Positions 25,526 to 34,738 of a stretch of DNA of 52,057 bases are shown here, piece after piece. Every line of letters starts with the position of its first letter. The first letter of the stretch is position 1. The notes beneath the pieces were generated by a model that worked only from the letters and a program-made list of their open reading frames with translations, did not search any database and was not told the origin of the DNA. The translations under genes and the position numbers were made by a program. This stretch comes from CAZSAL01 sp964604825 (lineage in GTDB: Bacteria > Elusimicrobiota > Elusimicrobia > 2-01-FULL-59-12), in the NCBI GenBank assembly GCA_964604825.1, contig CAZSAL010000014.1:1-52057 (forward strand). Direction: 5' to 3'.

Positions 25526-27564
25526 ATTCCCAGATCTTCGAAGCTTTCCTGGATTTGTTTGGCAAGCGAGGAGGCTTCTTTGTTTAAATCGGCGAGTTCG
25601 ACGTGGATGTCTCTCATAGTCTGCTCGAAATCGAAATCTTCATCATCCTCCTGCAGAGCGACACCGACGTAACGACCCGGGGTGAGGCTCCAATCGGCGT
25701 CTTTGATCTCATTGAGATTGACAACCTTGACGAGTCCAGGAACGTCAGCCAGTTCCGCCTTTGGAAAACGTTCCTGCAGCCAATGAATCTGACGATAAAA
25801 ATAGACCACATATTTCAGATGCTCAAGCGCATCGTGTCGGGTTTCGTCCAATTGATTGATGGCACGAACGATTGCTTTCCGATCGGTTCCGTTGAATGAC
25901 CCCAACTTTGAATCAGTTTCCTGGGCACTAAGACGTGAGGCCAGCTTATGTAGAAGTTCAACCTGTTTTGTGAGGCCCCGTATCCGTTCGGCAATCGGAT
26001 CATACGCCTCACGGGCGGCCAGTTGATCCTTATTCACGGCTGGATTCTTTTCGAAGCGCCGCCGCCATGCTTCGATCATGCGCGCCAGATCGCCACGGTC
26101 TTTTTCATATCCCGAGATCGCTTCACCCAGTTCCCTTAAAGCGTCGGGATCTACTTTGGAATGCATATCGCCAAACGTCTTGAGGGCAATATCAAAAGGT
26201 CCGAGACTCCTCAAAATATCGAGTGATTCGGCCCGCAGAGTATCGAAGTATTCACGGATCAGTCCGAGAAAACGGACCGTCTCCCCCCGATAGAGCCAGA
26301 CAATGGCCGTAAGATTTTTCATCTGCTCAGGCGAAAAGTCGTAGACCTTTCTGGTTACTTTGCGAAAGATACTACGGGCATCAAGCATCAAGACCGTATC
26401 TTTACGGGCGTCGGGCTTATCACGGTCCAGAAACCAGAGCTCGCATGGGACCGTCCGTGTATAGAAGAAATTGGGGCGAATGGCGATCATGGCGTCAACG
26501 GCGCCGCTTTCGACGAGTTTCCTGCGCAATTCTTTCTCGCCGTGGCCAGCGCTCGATGCTTGGGAGGACATGACGAAACCGGCGCGACCTGTTTCCTTCA
26601 GATAGCTGTAGAAATAAGATATCCAAAGATAATTGCCGTTTGGAACTGCTCCCTTGGCATTGCGGCCCGGTAATCCGAAGGGGAGCCGGGGATCGTTCTC
26701 GATCTTGGAAGCATCCACTTCGTCGACGTTGAACGGGGGATTGGCCATGACGAAATCGCATTTACCCAGAAGTTCGTGACGGTCCGTGTAGAAGGTATTC
26801 CCCTCCGCGATCTGGCCTTCAAGGCCGTGAACGGCGAGATTCATTTTGGCGAGTTTGATAGTTGTCTCAGTTTTTTCCTGGCCTCGGAATGTCACTGTCC
26901 CGTGTGCTGTTTTTCCGGCACTCTCCAGGAAATGGCTGGTTTGCACGAACATGCCGCCGGACCCGCATGCAGGATCGAAGACAAAACCGTGATCCGGTTC
27001 AATGATATTGACGATCAACTGAACGAGGGATACCGGAGTAAAAAACTCTCCATTGTCCTGGGCGCCCTCCATGGCAAATTTCATCAAAAAATATTCGTAG
27101 ATGCGTCCAAATACGTCGCCCGAGGCTTTTTGAAGGACCTCGTCGTTAAAGATTTTGATGAGCCGCCCCAGAACGTCGCTTTCAAAAATGTGGTAATCCT
27201 TGGGCAAGACCCCTCGAAGAGATTCATAATCTGATTCGATGCGCTCCATAGCGTCTATTATCGCTTTCCCGATATCGCGATCAGCGGGTAGTTGAACCAG
27301 AGTGCCATACTGCGACTCGGTTTGAAGAAACAGTGAACCTTTCTTTAAGAAATCATCCTTCGTTAGGGCGCGGGGTACACCGCCACGACGCGGCAGGGTC
27401 GTCTCGACCTCCGCCTTCACTCTGAGAAAACGGTTCTGTGCATGTCTCAGGAAAATAAGTCCCAAGACTGGCATACAATACTGATTGGACGTGAGCTTGG
27501 AATTCGCCCGCAGCTGGTCGGCGGATTCCCAAAGTCTATTCTCAAGTTTCTCAATGTTATCCAT
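25522..27564 (-). CDS. hsdM: type I restriction-modification methyltransferase subunit
   Basis: HsdM is the N6-adenine methyltransferase of the type I complex. The 680-aa product has an N-terminal helical domain, the AdoMet motif FDPACGSGGM at 196-205 and the catalytic NPPF at 275-278. GEFFTPVSLVQLIVNIIEP precedes motif I. A long C-terminal helical extension (about residues 430-680) makes it larger than the classic subunit of roughly 500-530 aa, and ends in a coiled coil. It is the first gene of the operon. The 110-nt gap upstream contains no gene I accept. Confidence 0.96.
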   Translation of the reverse strand: MDNIEKLENRLWESADQLRANSKLTSNQYCMPVLGLIFLRHAQNRFLRVKAEVETTLPRRGGVPRALTKDDFLKKGSLFLQTESQYGTLVQLPADRDIGKAIIDAMERIESDYESLRGVLPKDYHIFESDVLGRLIKIFNDEVLQKASGDVFGRIYEYFLMKFAMEGAQDNGEFFTPVSLVQLIVNIIEPDHGFVFDPACGSGGMFVQTSHFLESAGKTAHGTVTFRGQEKTETTIKLAKMNLAVHGLEGQIAEGNTFYTDRHELLGKCDFVMANPPFNVDEVDASKIENDPRLPFGLPGRNAKGAVPNGNYLWISYFYSYLKETGRAGFVMSSQASSAGHGEKELRRKLVESGAVDAMIAIRPNFFYTRTVPCELWFLDRDKPDARKDTVLMLDARSIFRKVTRKVYDFSPEQMKNLTAIVWLYRGETVRFLGLIREYFDTLRAESLDILRSLGPFDIALKTFGDMHSKVDPDALRELGEAISGYEKDRGDLARMIEAWRRRFEKNPAVNKDQLAAREAYDPIAERIRGLTKQVELLHKLASRLSAQETDSKLGSFNGTDRKAIVRAINQLDETRHDALEHLKYVVYFYRQIHWLQERFPKAELADVPGLVKVVNLNEIKDADWSLTPGRYVGVALQEDDEDFDFEQTMRDIHVELADLNKEASSLAKQIQESFEDLGI

Positions 27565-27674
27565 TTAATTTGACGGGTGTAGAAGACTCGACTTCACACA
27601 CTTACCTCCATGGGGGTTCAAAACAGCTTTCTTCCCGATCACGTCGTCGGCGTGTTTTTTCAGATGCTCATTTA

Positions 27675-30431
27675 CTAAAGAAGAGCTTTCGATATACGGA
27701 AATACCGTTTGCTTAGGGCTTCCTTTCCACCCTCCATAACCTCACAGACGGCATTTCTAATTTCAAGTCGTTGCAGAGCTCCGTGGTTTTGACAAAGAAT
27801 TTGCCCCGAAATGAATCCCATCTCGACTATCATTTCAGCTGCCCCATTAACCGGTATATTCGGATTGTGGCTTACGACAATTACCTGCTGCTTCTTCTTT
27901 AATTTTCGAAGGCCCTCAACCACCAATTCTGATATTAAACGCGTATCGAGGTCATCTTCAGGTTGGTCGATTATCAGAGGCTGGTCGTCCAACAGCATTA
28001 ATAATGCCAAGATCCCAGCTGTACGCTGGCCGGCTGAACCAACTTCAATATCCTCTCTTTTTTTCTTCTGGTTGGTCAGATATAAGCGAATCCGATCATA
28101 AGGGACCCAAGTTTCAAGTCGATCCAGGTCTTCTGGAGAGTTCGCCTTCAGTTGTTCGATATGCTTAGCAAGACGGCGGTCAAATCCATGAGCATCTTGT
28201 CCGGAAGCTGCAATTAATCGCGCCTTTATTTCATCCAGTTTCTTCCAGCGAGAATCATCTTTATCAGCCATCCCCATCACATCAGACAAAATTCCCGTGG
28301 TAGAACCATCGCCGTTTTCTTTGTAAATGTCACCCGAAAACTCAGTCCCGGGTTTCCTAAGATACTCTCTTAGTCTTTCCTCCGATTTCGCCACGTCGCA
28401 CATTGCCTCAAGCTCGATTTGTAACGTGCTTGACGCAGCATTCCATTCATTCACAACATCATTACGACGTTGTCGCAGAGTCTTTTCCAGTTCGATAATC
28501 TGATCTCGGAGTCCTTGAGAGGTGTTCGCTAGTTTCTTCTGCTCCTCCTCAAGGGACGCATATTGCTCAAGCTTTCGCTCCAGGTCGTGTTTTTTTGAAA
28601 CGAGGTCATCGTAACCAGAAATATCTTCCTGCCCAGCATCTCGCAGCTTGCCGGTTAACGTGGTGTAACTAGCTAATAGCTCATTGTGCTTGGTTTCAAA
28701 CGGAAAATTCTTCGCTTCCTGATCCCAGGCTGAAACGAATGCGTCTATTTCCGACTTAGCTGCCGAAATAATTTCTCTAATTTTTGACCACCGGTCTTGG
28801 TAGATTTTTAAATGGCGAAGCGAGTTCTCATCCACATCTTTTAGGTCATCGAATTTGAGGGTTGGACAGGAAGAAACAACCTCAGATATATCGGTACTGA
28901 AAATCCTTATGGGATCTAGCTTGGCCGAAACAGCAGCCTTAACTGCCTGACTATTTCTAAAGGCCTCCAACGTAACTTTATGATCTCCGTCCTCGTACAC
29001 TTTAATTTTCGCCTTAATATCTTCCAGTTCCGCTTTAAACCTTGAAAGGCCCAACAACTTTGACGCTGTTTCTCTTTCGTTCAGGCGCGAGTCCATCCAT
29101 TGACGGCCCAATTCTTCGCGTGTGTCCTTCCAACTCCTTTTATCGAATTGGCTGTCGATCAGATCAATAAATACATTGGTATCTTCCGTCATTTCGTACA
29201 ACTGCTTTTGGCTGAAAATATTTATTGGAAAACGAGCCATGATATCTCCGGGGTCGGGAGAGGCTTCCCACTGCTGAGTATTCGGGTTTCTCGTCTCCTC
29301 CTTCCATACACCTTGCGACCAAGTAAGTCTTATATCACGCCCGTCTTTTGTCAGGATTACTTGGATTTCAGTGTCTTTGAGAAGCATTCCGGGTTTACCG
29401 CGCCCGCCAGATTCTTTGGCGAATTCGTCAAATTCATTTTGGATATTTTCCGGGAGATTTCTGCGCCTGTTTAATGCAATTCGCAAAAGGTTTAAAATGC
29501 TTGATTTCCCAGATCCCCGGCCTCCGATTATTGTTGTCATCCATGGGCTCAGAGGAATCTGAAGAGATGTATTTCTCCCAGCTTTATGACAGTTTCGAAC
29601 TTGAATTTCTCTTAGAAAGAACCTATTCCCAAGATCGTTAGGGTCACCCGTAGATTCGTCGGATCTTTTGATCCCGTCATCGCAATCATGTAAAGCAAGG
29701 CGCACGGCGTCAAGTGTCGGAGATTCCATTTTTACCCAGGTAAAGTTCTTCCCCACATCCGATGGCCTATGGGAATCCGACCCCTGAATCCTCGCTAGAT
29801 TCAATTTGAGTTGTTGGTATATTTCAGGGAATGAGTATTTGGGTCCACAGATTTCAAGACCGAGGAGGCCTTCAGCCCGAAGATTTTGTGTGAGTGTCGG
29901 GCCTTGTCCTGGCTTGGCTTGTAGATGAAATAACCCGCATGGGTCTAAATCAGCATGAGCCGGGATTGCAATTCCTTTGGCCCTAATAATTGCTGCAACA
30001 ACATCAACAAACGAATCAGCTGTGCAAGAATCCGTATTACCATGGATTCCGTTATACCTTACGGAGCCGAGGAGCTTCGTGATGTCTGTTGTTGAAAATG
30101 TCGGATCAAATAATGCAAGTAGGTGAATGCCCCCATTAACATTGATTTCAACCCCGGGAAAAAGAAAGAGTTTGCGATATCCTGACGGGCGTTCGTTATC
30201 TAATAAGATGAGCTCCTCTTTAAGTCGATCTACCCATTCGCCGGAGTTGTGATCTGTAATTGCGATACAGTCAAACCCCTGAAGCATATAATCGAGAAGC
30301 CATTCTCGCGGAGTACGGTTTTTGAGCGTTTCGACTTCCGATCCATTCCCGTAATCATGCGATGCAGGCGTATGCGCATGAAATTCGAATTTCCACCACT
30401 TAGCACCGCTAATAGGCATCCCATTCGTCAT
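27675..30431 (-). CDS. PHP-domain SMC-like ATPase (TrlF-like)
   Basis: The 918-aa product fuses an N-terminal PHP phosphoesterase to an SMC/RecF-type ATPase. PHP metal-ligand motifs are FEFHAHTP (residues 16-22), TDHN (59-62), IPAHADLD and GSDSH (217-221). The ATPase has Walker A GGRGSGKS (303-310), a coiled-coil middle (about 480-720), the signature GSAGQRTAG and Walker B LIIDQPEDDLD near residue 840, and a final SHNPN switch. Proteins of this plan are annotated as TrlF-family ATPases and occur near restriction systems. Nucleic-acid sensing with hydrolysis by PHP is a plausible defence role, which is inference. A GAGGAAG site precedes the ATG. Confidence 0.85.
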   Translation of the reverse strand: MTNGMPISGAKWWKFEFHAHTPASHDYGNGSEVETLKNRTPREWLLDYMLQGFDCIAITDHNSGEWVDRLKEELILLDNERPSGYRKLFLFPGVEINVNGGIHLLALFDPTFSTTDITKLLGSVRYNGIHGNTDSCTADSFVDVVAAIIRAKGIAIPAHADLDPCGLFHLQAKPGQGPTLTQNLRAEGLLGLEICGPKYSFPEIYQQLKLNLARIQGSDSHRPSDVGKNFTWVKMESPTLDAVRLALHDCDDGIKRSDESTGDPNDLGNRFFLREIQVRNCHKAGRNTSLQIPLSPWMTTIIGGRGSGKSSILNLLRIALNRRRNLPENIQNEFDEFAKESGGRGKPGMLLKDTEIQVILTKDGRDIRLTWSQGVWKEETRNPNTQQWEASPDPGDIMARFPINIFSQKQLYEMTEDTNVFIDLIDSQFDKRSWKDTREELGRQWMDSRLNERETASKLLGLSRFKAELEDIKAKIKVYEDGDHKVTLEAFRNSQAVKAAVSAKLDPIRIFSTDISEVVSSCPTLKFDDLKDVDENSLRHLKIYQDRWSKIREIISAAKSEIDAFVSAWDQEAKNFPFETKHNELLASYTTLTGKLRDAGQEDISGYDDLVSKKHDLERKLEQYASLEEEQKKLANTSQGLRDQIIELEKTLRQRRNDVVNEWNAASSTLQIELEAMCDVAKSEERLREYLRKPGTEFSGDIYKENGDGSTTGILSDVMGMADKDDSRWKKLDEIKARLIAASGQDAHGFDRRLAKHIEQLKANSPEDLDRLETWVPYDRIRLYLTNQKKKREDIEVGSAGQRTAGILALLMLLDDQPLIIDQPEDDLDTRLISELVVEGLRKLKKKQQVIVVSHNPNIPVNGAAEMIVEMGFISGQILCQNHGALQRLEIRNAVCEVMEGGKEALSKRYFRISKALL

Positions 30432-30551
30432 TAGAAAGCTTCCTCTGTGTAGGAGATCATCACTGGATCGGTTTCTTGGATGTTCTTGTGACTAAGGTTG
30501 TAAGAGTTTCGACTTGTGAGGACATGTTTCCGCTGCTGGTACAAAGCATAT

Positions 30552-31991
30552 TCATGATTCCTTGTCTGAATTTCTGTCCAGCATGGGTGCCTCAGGAACC
30601 TGCATTTGCCGAGGTGTTAGCTCAACGGATGGCAGAGTGGCGATTTCGGGCTCATGTGTCGCGACATCAAGGTTCTGGAATTGCCTAGCGCTAGTGAGAA
30701 CGCGGTTTTCCAGGGAGCCAATAGCATTGTTGTAGCTCTCAACGGCCCCTTTCAGCTTATTGCCCAGCGATTCAAAATGACCAGCCAACGAGCTTACTCG
30801 TTTATAGAGATCTCTCCCAAGCGCACTGATCTTTTGGGCGTTGGCTGTCAGATTTTCCTGGTTCCAGCCGTAATATACCGCCTTCAAGAGGGCGATTAGC
30901 GTGGTGGGCGTGGCTAAAATAACACCGTTCGCCCCCTGTTCGATCAAGGATGGGTCCTGCTCTAAGGCGGCGCTAAAAAATGCTTCACCCGGGATAAAAA
31001 GAACGACGATTTCTGGGGTCGGCTGAAACTGGGCCCAATATGACTTTTTAGACAATTCAGTGATGCGGTCACGCACTTGCCTGGCATGGTCCACCAGCTT
31101 TGCTTTTCGGACCCCGTCATCAGTTGTGGCAATCGCCTCCAGATAGGCGTCCAAAGGCGCTTTTGCATCAACAACAATACTTTTGCCCGATGGAAGACGG
31201 ACGATCATGTCCGGACGGAGGCGCCCTTCTTCCGTAGAGGCAGTTTGTTGTTCGACGAAATCACAATGGTTCATCATGCCCGCCAGCTCGACCACGCGTT
31301 TGAGCTGCAGCTCCCCCCAACGGCCCCGCGTACGAGGAGCGCTTAACGCGCGAACGAGCTTGCCAGTTTCCAACCGCAATTGGCCTTCCGTGTCCAGAAG
31401 CGATTTCACTTGCTGCGAAAGTTCTCCGTAAGCCCCAGCGCGATCCTTCTCGATCTTTTGTACTTTATCATCGAAATCTTTCAACGATTGCTGGATAGGT
31501 TTAACCAGCTCATCGATAGCGGATTTTCGTTGGTCCAACTCACCCTTGGCGACTTCCTGATATTTTGAAAAGGTTTGCTGGGCTAAATCGAGGAAAGACC
31601 GGTTGTTGCTTTTCAATGCATCTGAGGAGAGCGCCTTAAAGGCATCTGCCAATTGAGTTTTCGCCTGTTCCAGCAAGGCCAGCTTTTCATCGACGGCCTG
31701 CCGCTCTTTGGCCATGACCGTTTGCAACTTAGACTGTTCCGTCTTTAATCCGGTAATCTCGTCTTTAAGAGAGTTGACCTCCCGATCTTTTTCGATAGAC
31801 TGTGCATCCAGACCTGCGATCTGTCGATCCCTCCCTGCCAAACGTTCGTTTAACGTCGCGATTTGGAGCTCTAATTCGGCATTTGCATTTTTTATTGCGC
31901 CGGAAATCCGGTATCGCAGCAAAAACCAAGCGGCGAAGCCTCCCAAGAAAAGGCCCGACAAGAAAATGACGATAGCCGTAAAAGAACTCAT
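30552..31991 (-). CDS. rmuC: RmuC-family protein
   Basis: RmuC-family proteins limit inversions at short repeats and carry a PD-(D/E)xK-like fold. The 479-aa product has an N-terminal membrane anchor (IVIFLSGLFLGGFAAWFLLR) and a coiled coil from about 35 to 150. The conserved core includes GRWGELQLKRVVELAGM, EGRLRPDMIVRLPSGKSIVV and DAKAPLDAYLEA. The later block FIPGEAFFSAALEQDPSLIE is also typical. It is often adjacent to type I restriction loci, as here. It appears intact. Confidence 0.96.
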   Translation of the reverse strand: MSSFTAIVIFLSGLFLGGFAAWFLLRYRISGAIKNANAELELQIATLNERLAGRDRQIAGLDAQSIEKDREVNSLKDEITGLKTEQSKLQTVMAKERQAVDEKLALLEQAKTQLADAFKALSSDALKSNNRSFLDLAQQTFSKYQEVAKGELDQRKSAIDELVKPIQQSLKDFDDKVQKIEKDRAGAYGELSQQVKSLLDTEGQLRLETGKLVRALSAPRTRGRWGELQLKRVVELAGMMNHCDFVEQQTASTEEGRLRPDMIVRLPSGKSIVVDAKAPLDAYLEAIATTDDGVRKAKLVDHARQVRDRITELSKKSYWAQFQPTPEIVVLFIPGEAFFSAALEQDPSLIEQGANGVILATPTTLIALLKAVYYGWNQENLTANAQKISALGRDLYKRVSSLAGHFESLGNKLKGAVESYNNAIGSLENRVLTSARQFQNLDVATHEPEIATLPSVELTPRQMQVPEAPMLDRNSDKES

Positions 31992-32107
31992 AAATTGCGT
32001 GACACTTTGGTTATTCTCTCAAAATTTCCCTCAGTAAACCAGTCCATGATGCCTCAAATGCCATTAGCAACTACACAATCTGCTTTCGTCGTATTCTCCT
32101 CAGTCTA

Positions 32108-32425
32108 ACGGTGGGCGGGAGAGAGGTGCAAGGTCGGCGGGTCGGATAAACCGGCGCCCGCCAGGGTGGGCTCCAGGAGGCCAGCAGGCCAGCTCGCCAG
32201 GACGGCTTGCGCCGTCGGCGAGGGCACTGGGCCTCGTCGCCCTCCGGCAGGGGGCCTCTTATCCGTCCCACCTCCCTCCAGGACAAGGGGTGCCGTTTCC
32301 TGTCCGCGCGGCCAAGGTGCCTCCGTCCCCACAGAGGACTGTGGGGACTCCGGCCCGGCCAGGTCGCGGTGACCTCTCTCCCGCCCACCGTTCCCTTCGG
32401 GTTACCTTCGCTCCGAAAGCGAAGG
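32108..32425 (+). ncRNA. structured leader element, copy 1 (upstream of radC)
   Basis: A 284-nt GC-rich segment (32108-32391) is closed by a perfect 20-bp stem pairing 32108-32127 with 32372-32391. It contains internal hairpins, including GTCCCCACAG/CTGTGGGGAC and GGCGGG/CCCGCC. A further hairpin CCTTCGC/GCGAAGG (32405-32425) follows, then the radC ribosome-binding site. A second copy of identical length lies at 41021-41304. Two closing-stem pairs change in both strands between copies (G32115-C32384 becomes C-G, G32119-C32380 becomes A-U), which supports a conserved fold. No protein frame explains the conservation. The class is unknown to me. The Rfam radC motif also occurs in leaders of radC and anti-restriction genes and should be compared. 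Confidence 0.7.
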
Positions 32426-32447
32426 AATAAACCTGAAGGAGAACACC

Positions 32448-33131
32448 ATGTACGAAAATGAAACGGTCAATCGAACGGAACTGATCCGGGATCTTCCCCC
32501 CGTAGTACGTCCCCTCTCACGGCTGGCCAGCCTGGGAACGGAAGCCTTGAAGGAGCAGGAGCTGCTGGCTCTAGTCCTGCGCTCACGAACACTCAAAACC
32601 GCTGAGGAGCTTCTGGCGAAACGCAGTCTGAAGGAGATGCTCGGGTTGCCCTTTGCCCGGCTCTCGGGCCTGAAAGGAATCGGGCGCACGGGAGCGGCAG
32701 CGATGCTGGCCGCTGCGGAGATGACCCGCCGTTCGGACAATCGTCATAGCGAGTCGATTCCCACCTTGCGGTGCGTGAGCGATGTGACTGCCCAGGCCAT
32801 CGAGATTCGCGATAAAAAAAGAGAGCATCTGCTCGCCTTCTTTCTGAACGCGCGTCAGCAGATGATCGGCAAGGAAGTGATTTCGATCGGGACTCTGACT
32901 GCCAGTTTATGCCACCCGAGGGAGCTGTTTGCTCCGGCCATCGGCAAGTCGGCGGCAGGCCTCATCCTTTGTCACAACCACCCCAGCGGTGATCCATCAC
33001 CGTCGGATGAGGACATCCGGCTCACGAAGCGCATTACGCAGGCGGGCAATATCATGGGTATCGAATTACTCGACCATCTTATTGTGGCTCAAAACGGGTG
33101 TTATTCCTTCAAACAAAGTGGTGCTCTATGA
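32448..33131 (+). CDS. radC: RadC-family JAB-domain protein
   Basis: RadC-type proteins carry a JAB/MPN metalloprotease-like domain, are frequent on mobile elements, and have an unclear role. The 227-aa product has an N-terminal UPF0758 region with a helix-hairpin-helix (LSGLKGIGRTGAAAML, about 71-87). The JAB motif CHNHPSGDPSPSDED has H176, H178, S186 and D189, the HxHPSGxxxxSxxD pattern. The gene directly follows the structured leader and a GAAGGAGA site. It overlaps the next gene by 4 nt (ATGA). Confidence 0.95.
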   Translation: MYENETVNRTELIRDLPPVVRPLSRLASLGTEALKEQELLALVLRSRTLKTAEELLAKRSLKEMLGLPFARLSGLKGIGRTGAAAMLAAAEMTRRSDNRHSESIPTLRCVSDVTAQAIEIRDKKREHLLAFFLNARQQMIGKEVISIGTLTASLCHPRELFAPAIGKSAAGLILCHNHPSGDPSPSDEDIRLTKRITQAGNIMGIELLDHLIVAQNGCYSFKQSGAL

Positions 33132-33679
33132 ATCAATCCTTCAGAGAGCTTTATCTCCAGAACAAGGACCGTTTGACCTGCAACGTTCTGTCGTTGACGA
33201 GAAATCGCGATCTTGCCGATGATCTTGTCTCTTCGGCCTTCATCAAGGCGTTCGAGAACCGCAAAGCCTTCCGGGGCGAGTCCGCTGAATCAACCTGGCT
33301 CACCGCCATTGCATTCAACGGGACCCGAAACTTCTGGCGTCACGAGCGGATCAGACCGATGGATTCCATCGATTCGTCCTTTTCGAAGGAATTGGCCGAG
33401 CCGGACCTTCTGTCGAAGACGCTTGAGCGTTCCGAATGCTGTGTCCGGCTTCGGAGAGCCCTGCGTCAGATTCCGGCGCTCTATCGCAAGGTCCTGCTGG
33501 ATCATTTTGTCTGGGGTTATTCCACCCGGCAGATCGCCCGGCAGGAGCGGGTGCCTCTTGGAACGGTACTCAGCCGTCTTTTCAACGGGAAAAAGCGTCT
33601 TCGCAAAGCCTGGGACCGGCAGCGGTTGAGTTCATCACCGCTGTTTCAGGAGAATGACGCACGGGAGGTCCTCCGATGA
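33128..33679 (+). CDS. ECF-type RNA polymerase sigma factor
   Basis: The 183-aa product has sigma region 2 (about residues 10-75: LADDLVSSAFIKAFENRKAF, then STWLTAIAFNGTRNFWR) and region 4 (about 105-165: LRQIPALYRKVLLDHFVWGY, RQIARQERVPLGTVLSRLF). It is a normal-length ECF sigma factor. The ATG at 33128 overlaps the radC stop and the stop overlaps the next start, so translation is coupled in a chain. No recognisable anti-sigma factor follows, although the 72-aa product could be tested for that role. It is distinct from the receiver-sigma fusion at 11.6-12.5 kb. Confidence 0.9.
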   Translation: MNQSFRELYLQNKDRLTCNVLSLTRNRDLADDLVSSAFIKAFENRKAFRGESAESTWLTAIAFNGTRNFWRHERIRPMDSIDSSFSKELAEPDLLSKTLERSECCVRLRRALRQIPALYRKVLLDHFVWGYSTRQIARQERVPLGTVLSRLFNGKKRLRKAWDRQRLSSSPLFQENDAREVLR

Positions 33680-33894
33680 AGACCACGAAAGCGCAGTTAC
33701 GCGAATACTGGGCCAGTGGAAACATTTCGCATGTTTGCGAGATTCTGAAGCGGACCTCGAAGCTGAACGCTATGGACTTTGCCGTACTGATCGCGTTGAC
33801 AGACGGTGCGGAAGCGGCAGGACGACTCCTCAGCAGCATGGCCGCTTGTCAGCATGGATTACCGATCACCAATACAGAAAACGAAAGGAACTGA
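33676..33894 (+). CDS. small unknown protein coupled to the ECF sigma gene
   Basis: The 72-aa product has no family I recognise. It is mostly helical (LREYWASGNISHVCEILKRT, then DFAVLIALTDGAEAAGRLLS), without membrane segments. The ATG overlaps the sigma-factor stop by 4 nt and its stop lies 2 nt before the next start. Position suggests a cytoplasmic partner or modulator of the sigma factor, which is inference. Confidence 0.65.
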   Translation: MKTTKAQLREYWASGNISHVCEILKRTSKLNAMDFAVLIALTDGAEAAGRLLSSMAACQHGLPITNTENERN

Positions 33895-33896
33895 AA

Positions 33897-34301
33897 ATGA
33901 ATACACACGATGGAAGTATCTTCGGAGAAGTTATTTATAGCTATACGCGGGCTCAAGCGATCTCCGATGGCGTTCTGGTGGATGTTTCCCGGACGCGGGA
34001 GGCGATTGAATCCGGTTTTAAATATCCGGTTGCACTAACGCGCGCGGTCTGGAATAAGTGCGTGGAGGTTCCTGAAGGAGTCGCTGGGCAGGATATCCCG
34101 GGACGATTGTGGGACGTGCTCTATCTCCTGCGCTTCGCCATTCAGCGGATGCCGGGAGGGCATGACACGGTTTACTTTGAAGTCCATGTCCGCAACGATA
34201 ATCGGGAGGGTATTCCACCTCTGGTCGCTCTAAAAGCCGTTTGCGGACCGGGAGATGACGGTGAGCCAGTTATCACCGTGATGTTTCCGGAAGAGGACTA
34301 A
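33897..34301 (+). CDS. DUF6573-like protein
   Basis: The 134-aa product begins IFGEVIYSYTRAQAISDGVL, then VDVSRTREAIESGFKYPVAL and ALTRAVWNKCVEVPEGVAGQ. This resembles the DUF6573 family, often found on plasmids and integrative elements beside anti-restriction-type genes. The ATG at 33897 follows GAAAGGAACTGAAA. The open frame upstream to 33654 overlaps the previous gene and lacks a start. It is the last gene of the radC operon. Function is unknown. Confidence 0.8.
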   Translation: MNTHDGSIFGEVIYSYTRAQAISDGVLVDVSRTREAIESGFKYPVALTRAVWNKCVEVPEGVAGQDIPGRLWDVLYLLRFAIQRMPGGHDTVYFEVHVRNDNREGIPPLVALKAVCGPGDDGEPVITVMFPEED

Positions 34302-34324
34302 CCGTAACTGAAGCGGGCAGCAAA

Positions 34325-34498
34325 TTAAGACGCGTTTTCCGCGTTGTTTGCTGTCGGCTTCTCGTTCGTGAATTTCGCACAATCGCATAAGCTGCACTTG
34401 CGGCTGATCGGCCGATGACTTTTTTCGCGATGGCCGCAGGAACACTGCGACATGGCTTTGGTCTCGCTCCAACTCAGATCTTTGTCGAATTTAGTCAT
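34325..34498 (-). CDS. small zinc-ribbon-like protein
   Basis: The 57-aa product has cysteines in CSCGHREKSHR and CSLCDCAKF, compatible with a small zinc-binding fold. The ATG at 34498 is preceded by GAGAGGAAAGA, and a TATAAT lies at 34519-34514. The frame to 34537 is unlikely to be used. It is convergent with the DUF6573 gene. I do not recognise a family, and the function is unknown. Confidence 0.55.
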   Translation of the reverse strand: MTKFDKDLSWSETKAMSQCSCGHREKSHRPISRKCSLCDCAKFTNEKPTANNAENAS

Positions 34499-34573
34499 TC
34501 TTTCCTCTCTCCCATTATACTGCCTCCGTTTCCACATCTCCTTTCTTCCAATCCTTTCGTCGGTCGTCTTTTC

Positions 34574-34738
34574 ATCTTAACGGAGTCCGGAAGGGAGGTC
34601 GAGTCGATCACCTTCAGTTGGTGCTCATATTACCGGGCGCTCCAAATGATCTGCGGAATCGTGGCGGGCCATTATGACGGCGAGCACTATTGGAAGATGC
34701 CTGCGGGTCAGATTGACACCAATCCGAACCATCGCTGA
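34574..34738 (+). pseudogene. possible gene fragment before the large NTPase
   Basis: The gap between the zinc-ribbon gene and the large NTPase holds an open plus-strand stretch encoding SGREVESITFSWCSYYRALQ, then ICGIVAGHYDGEHYWKMPAG and a stop at 34738. The aromatic-rich composition looks like real coding sequence. There is no acceptable start codon with a ribosome-binding site, so I read it as a decayed small gene. The rest of 34520-34858 shows nothing else I can support. Confidence 0.3.

Noticed and set aside
27570..27680. minus-strand peptide frame between the PHP-ATPase and hsdM genes
   Set aside because: It is about 35 codons with no start codon and recognisable homology is lacking. 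It may be only the junction between two genes.
34316..34356. imperfect hairpin GCAGCAAA...CGCG/CGCG...TTTGCTG as a terminator
   Set aside because: It lacks a T-tract on either strand and overlaps the end of the zinc-ribbon gene, so I could not support it as a terminator.
34514..34519. TATAAT before the zinc-ribbon gene as a fourth member of the TGAAGG-N17 motif
   Set aside because: The downstream bases resemble the motif but no TGAAGG box lies 17 nt upstream.
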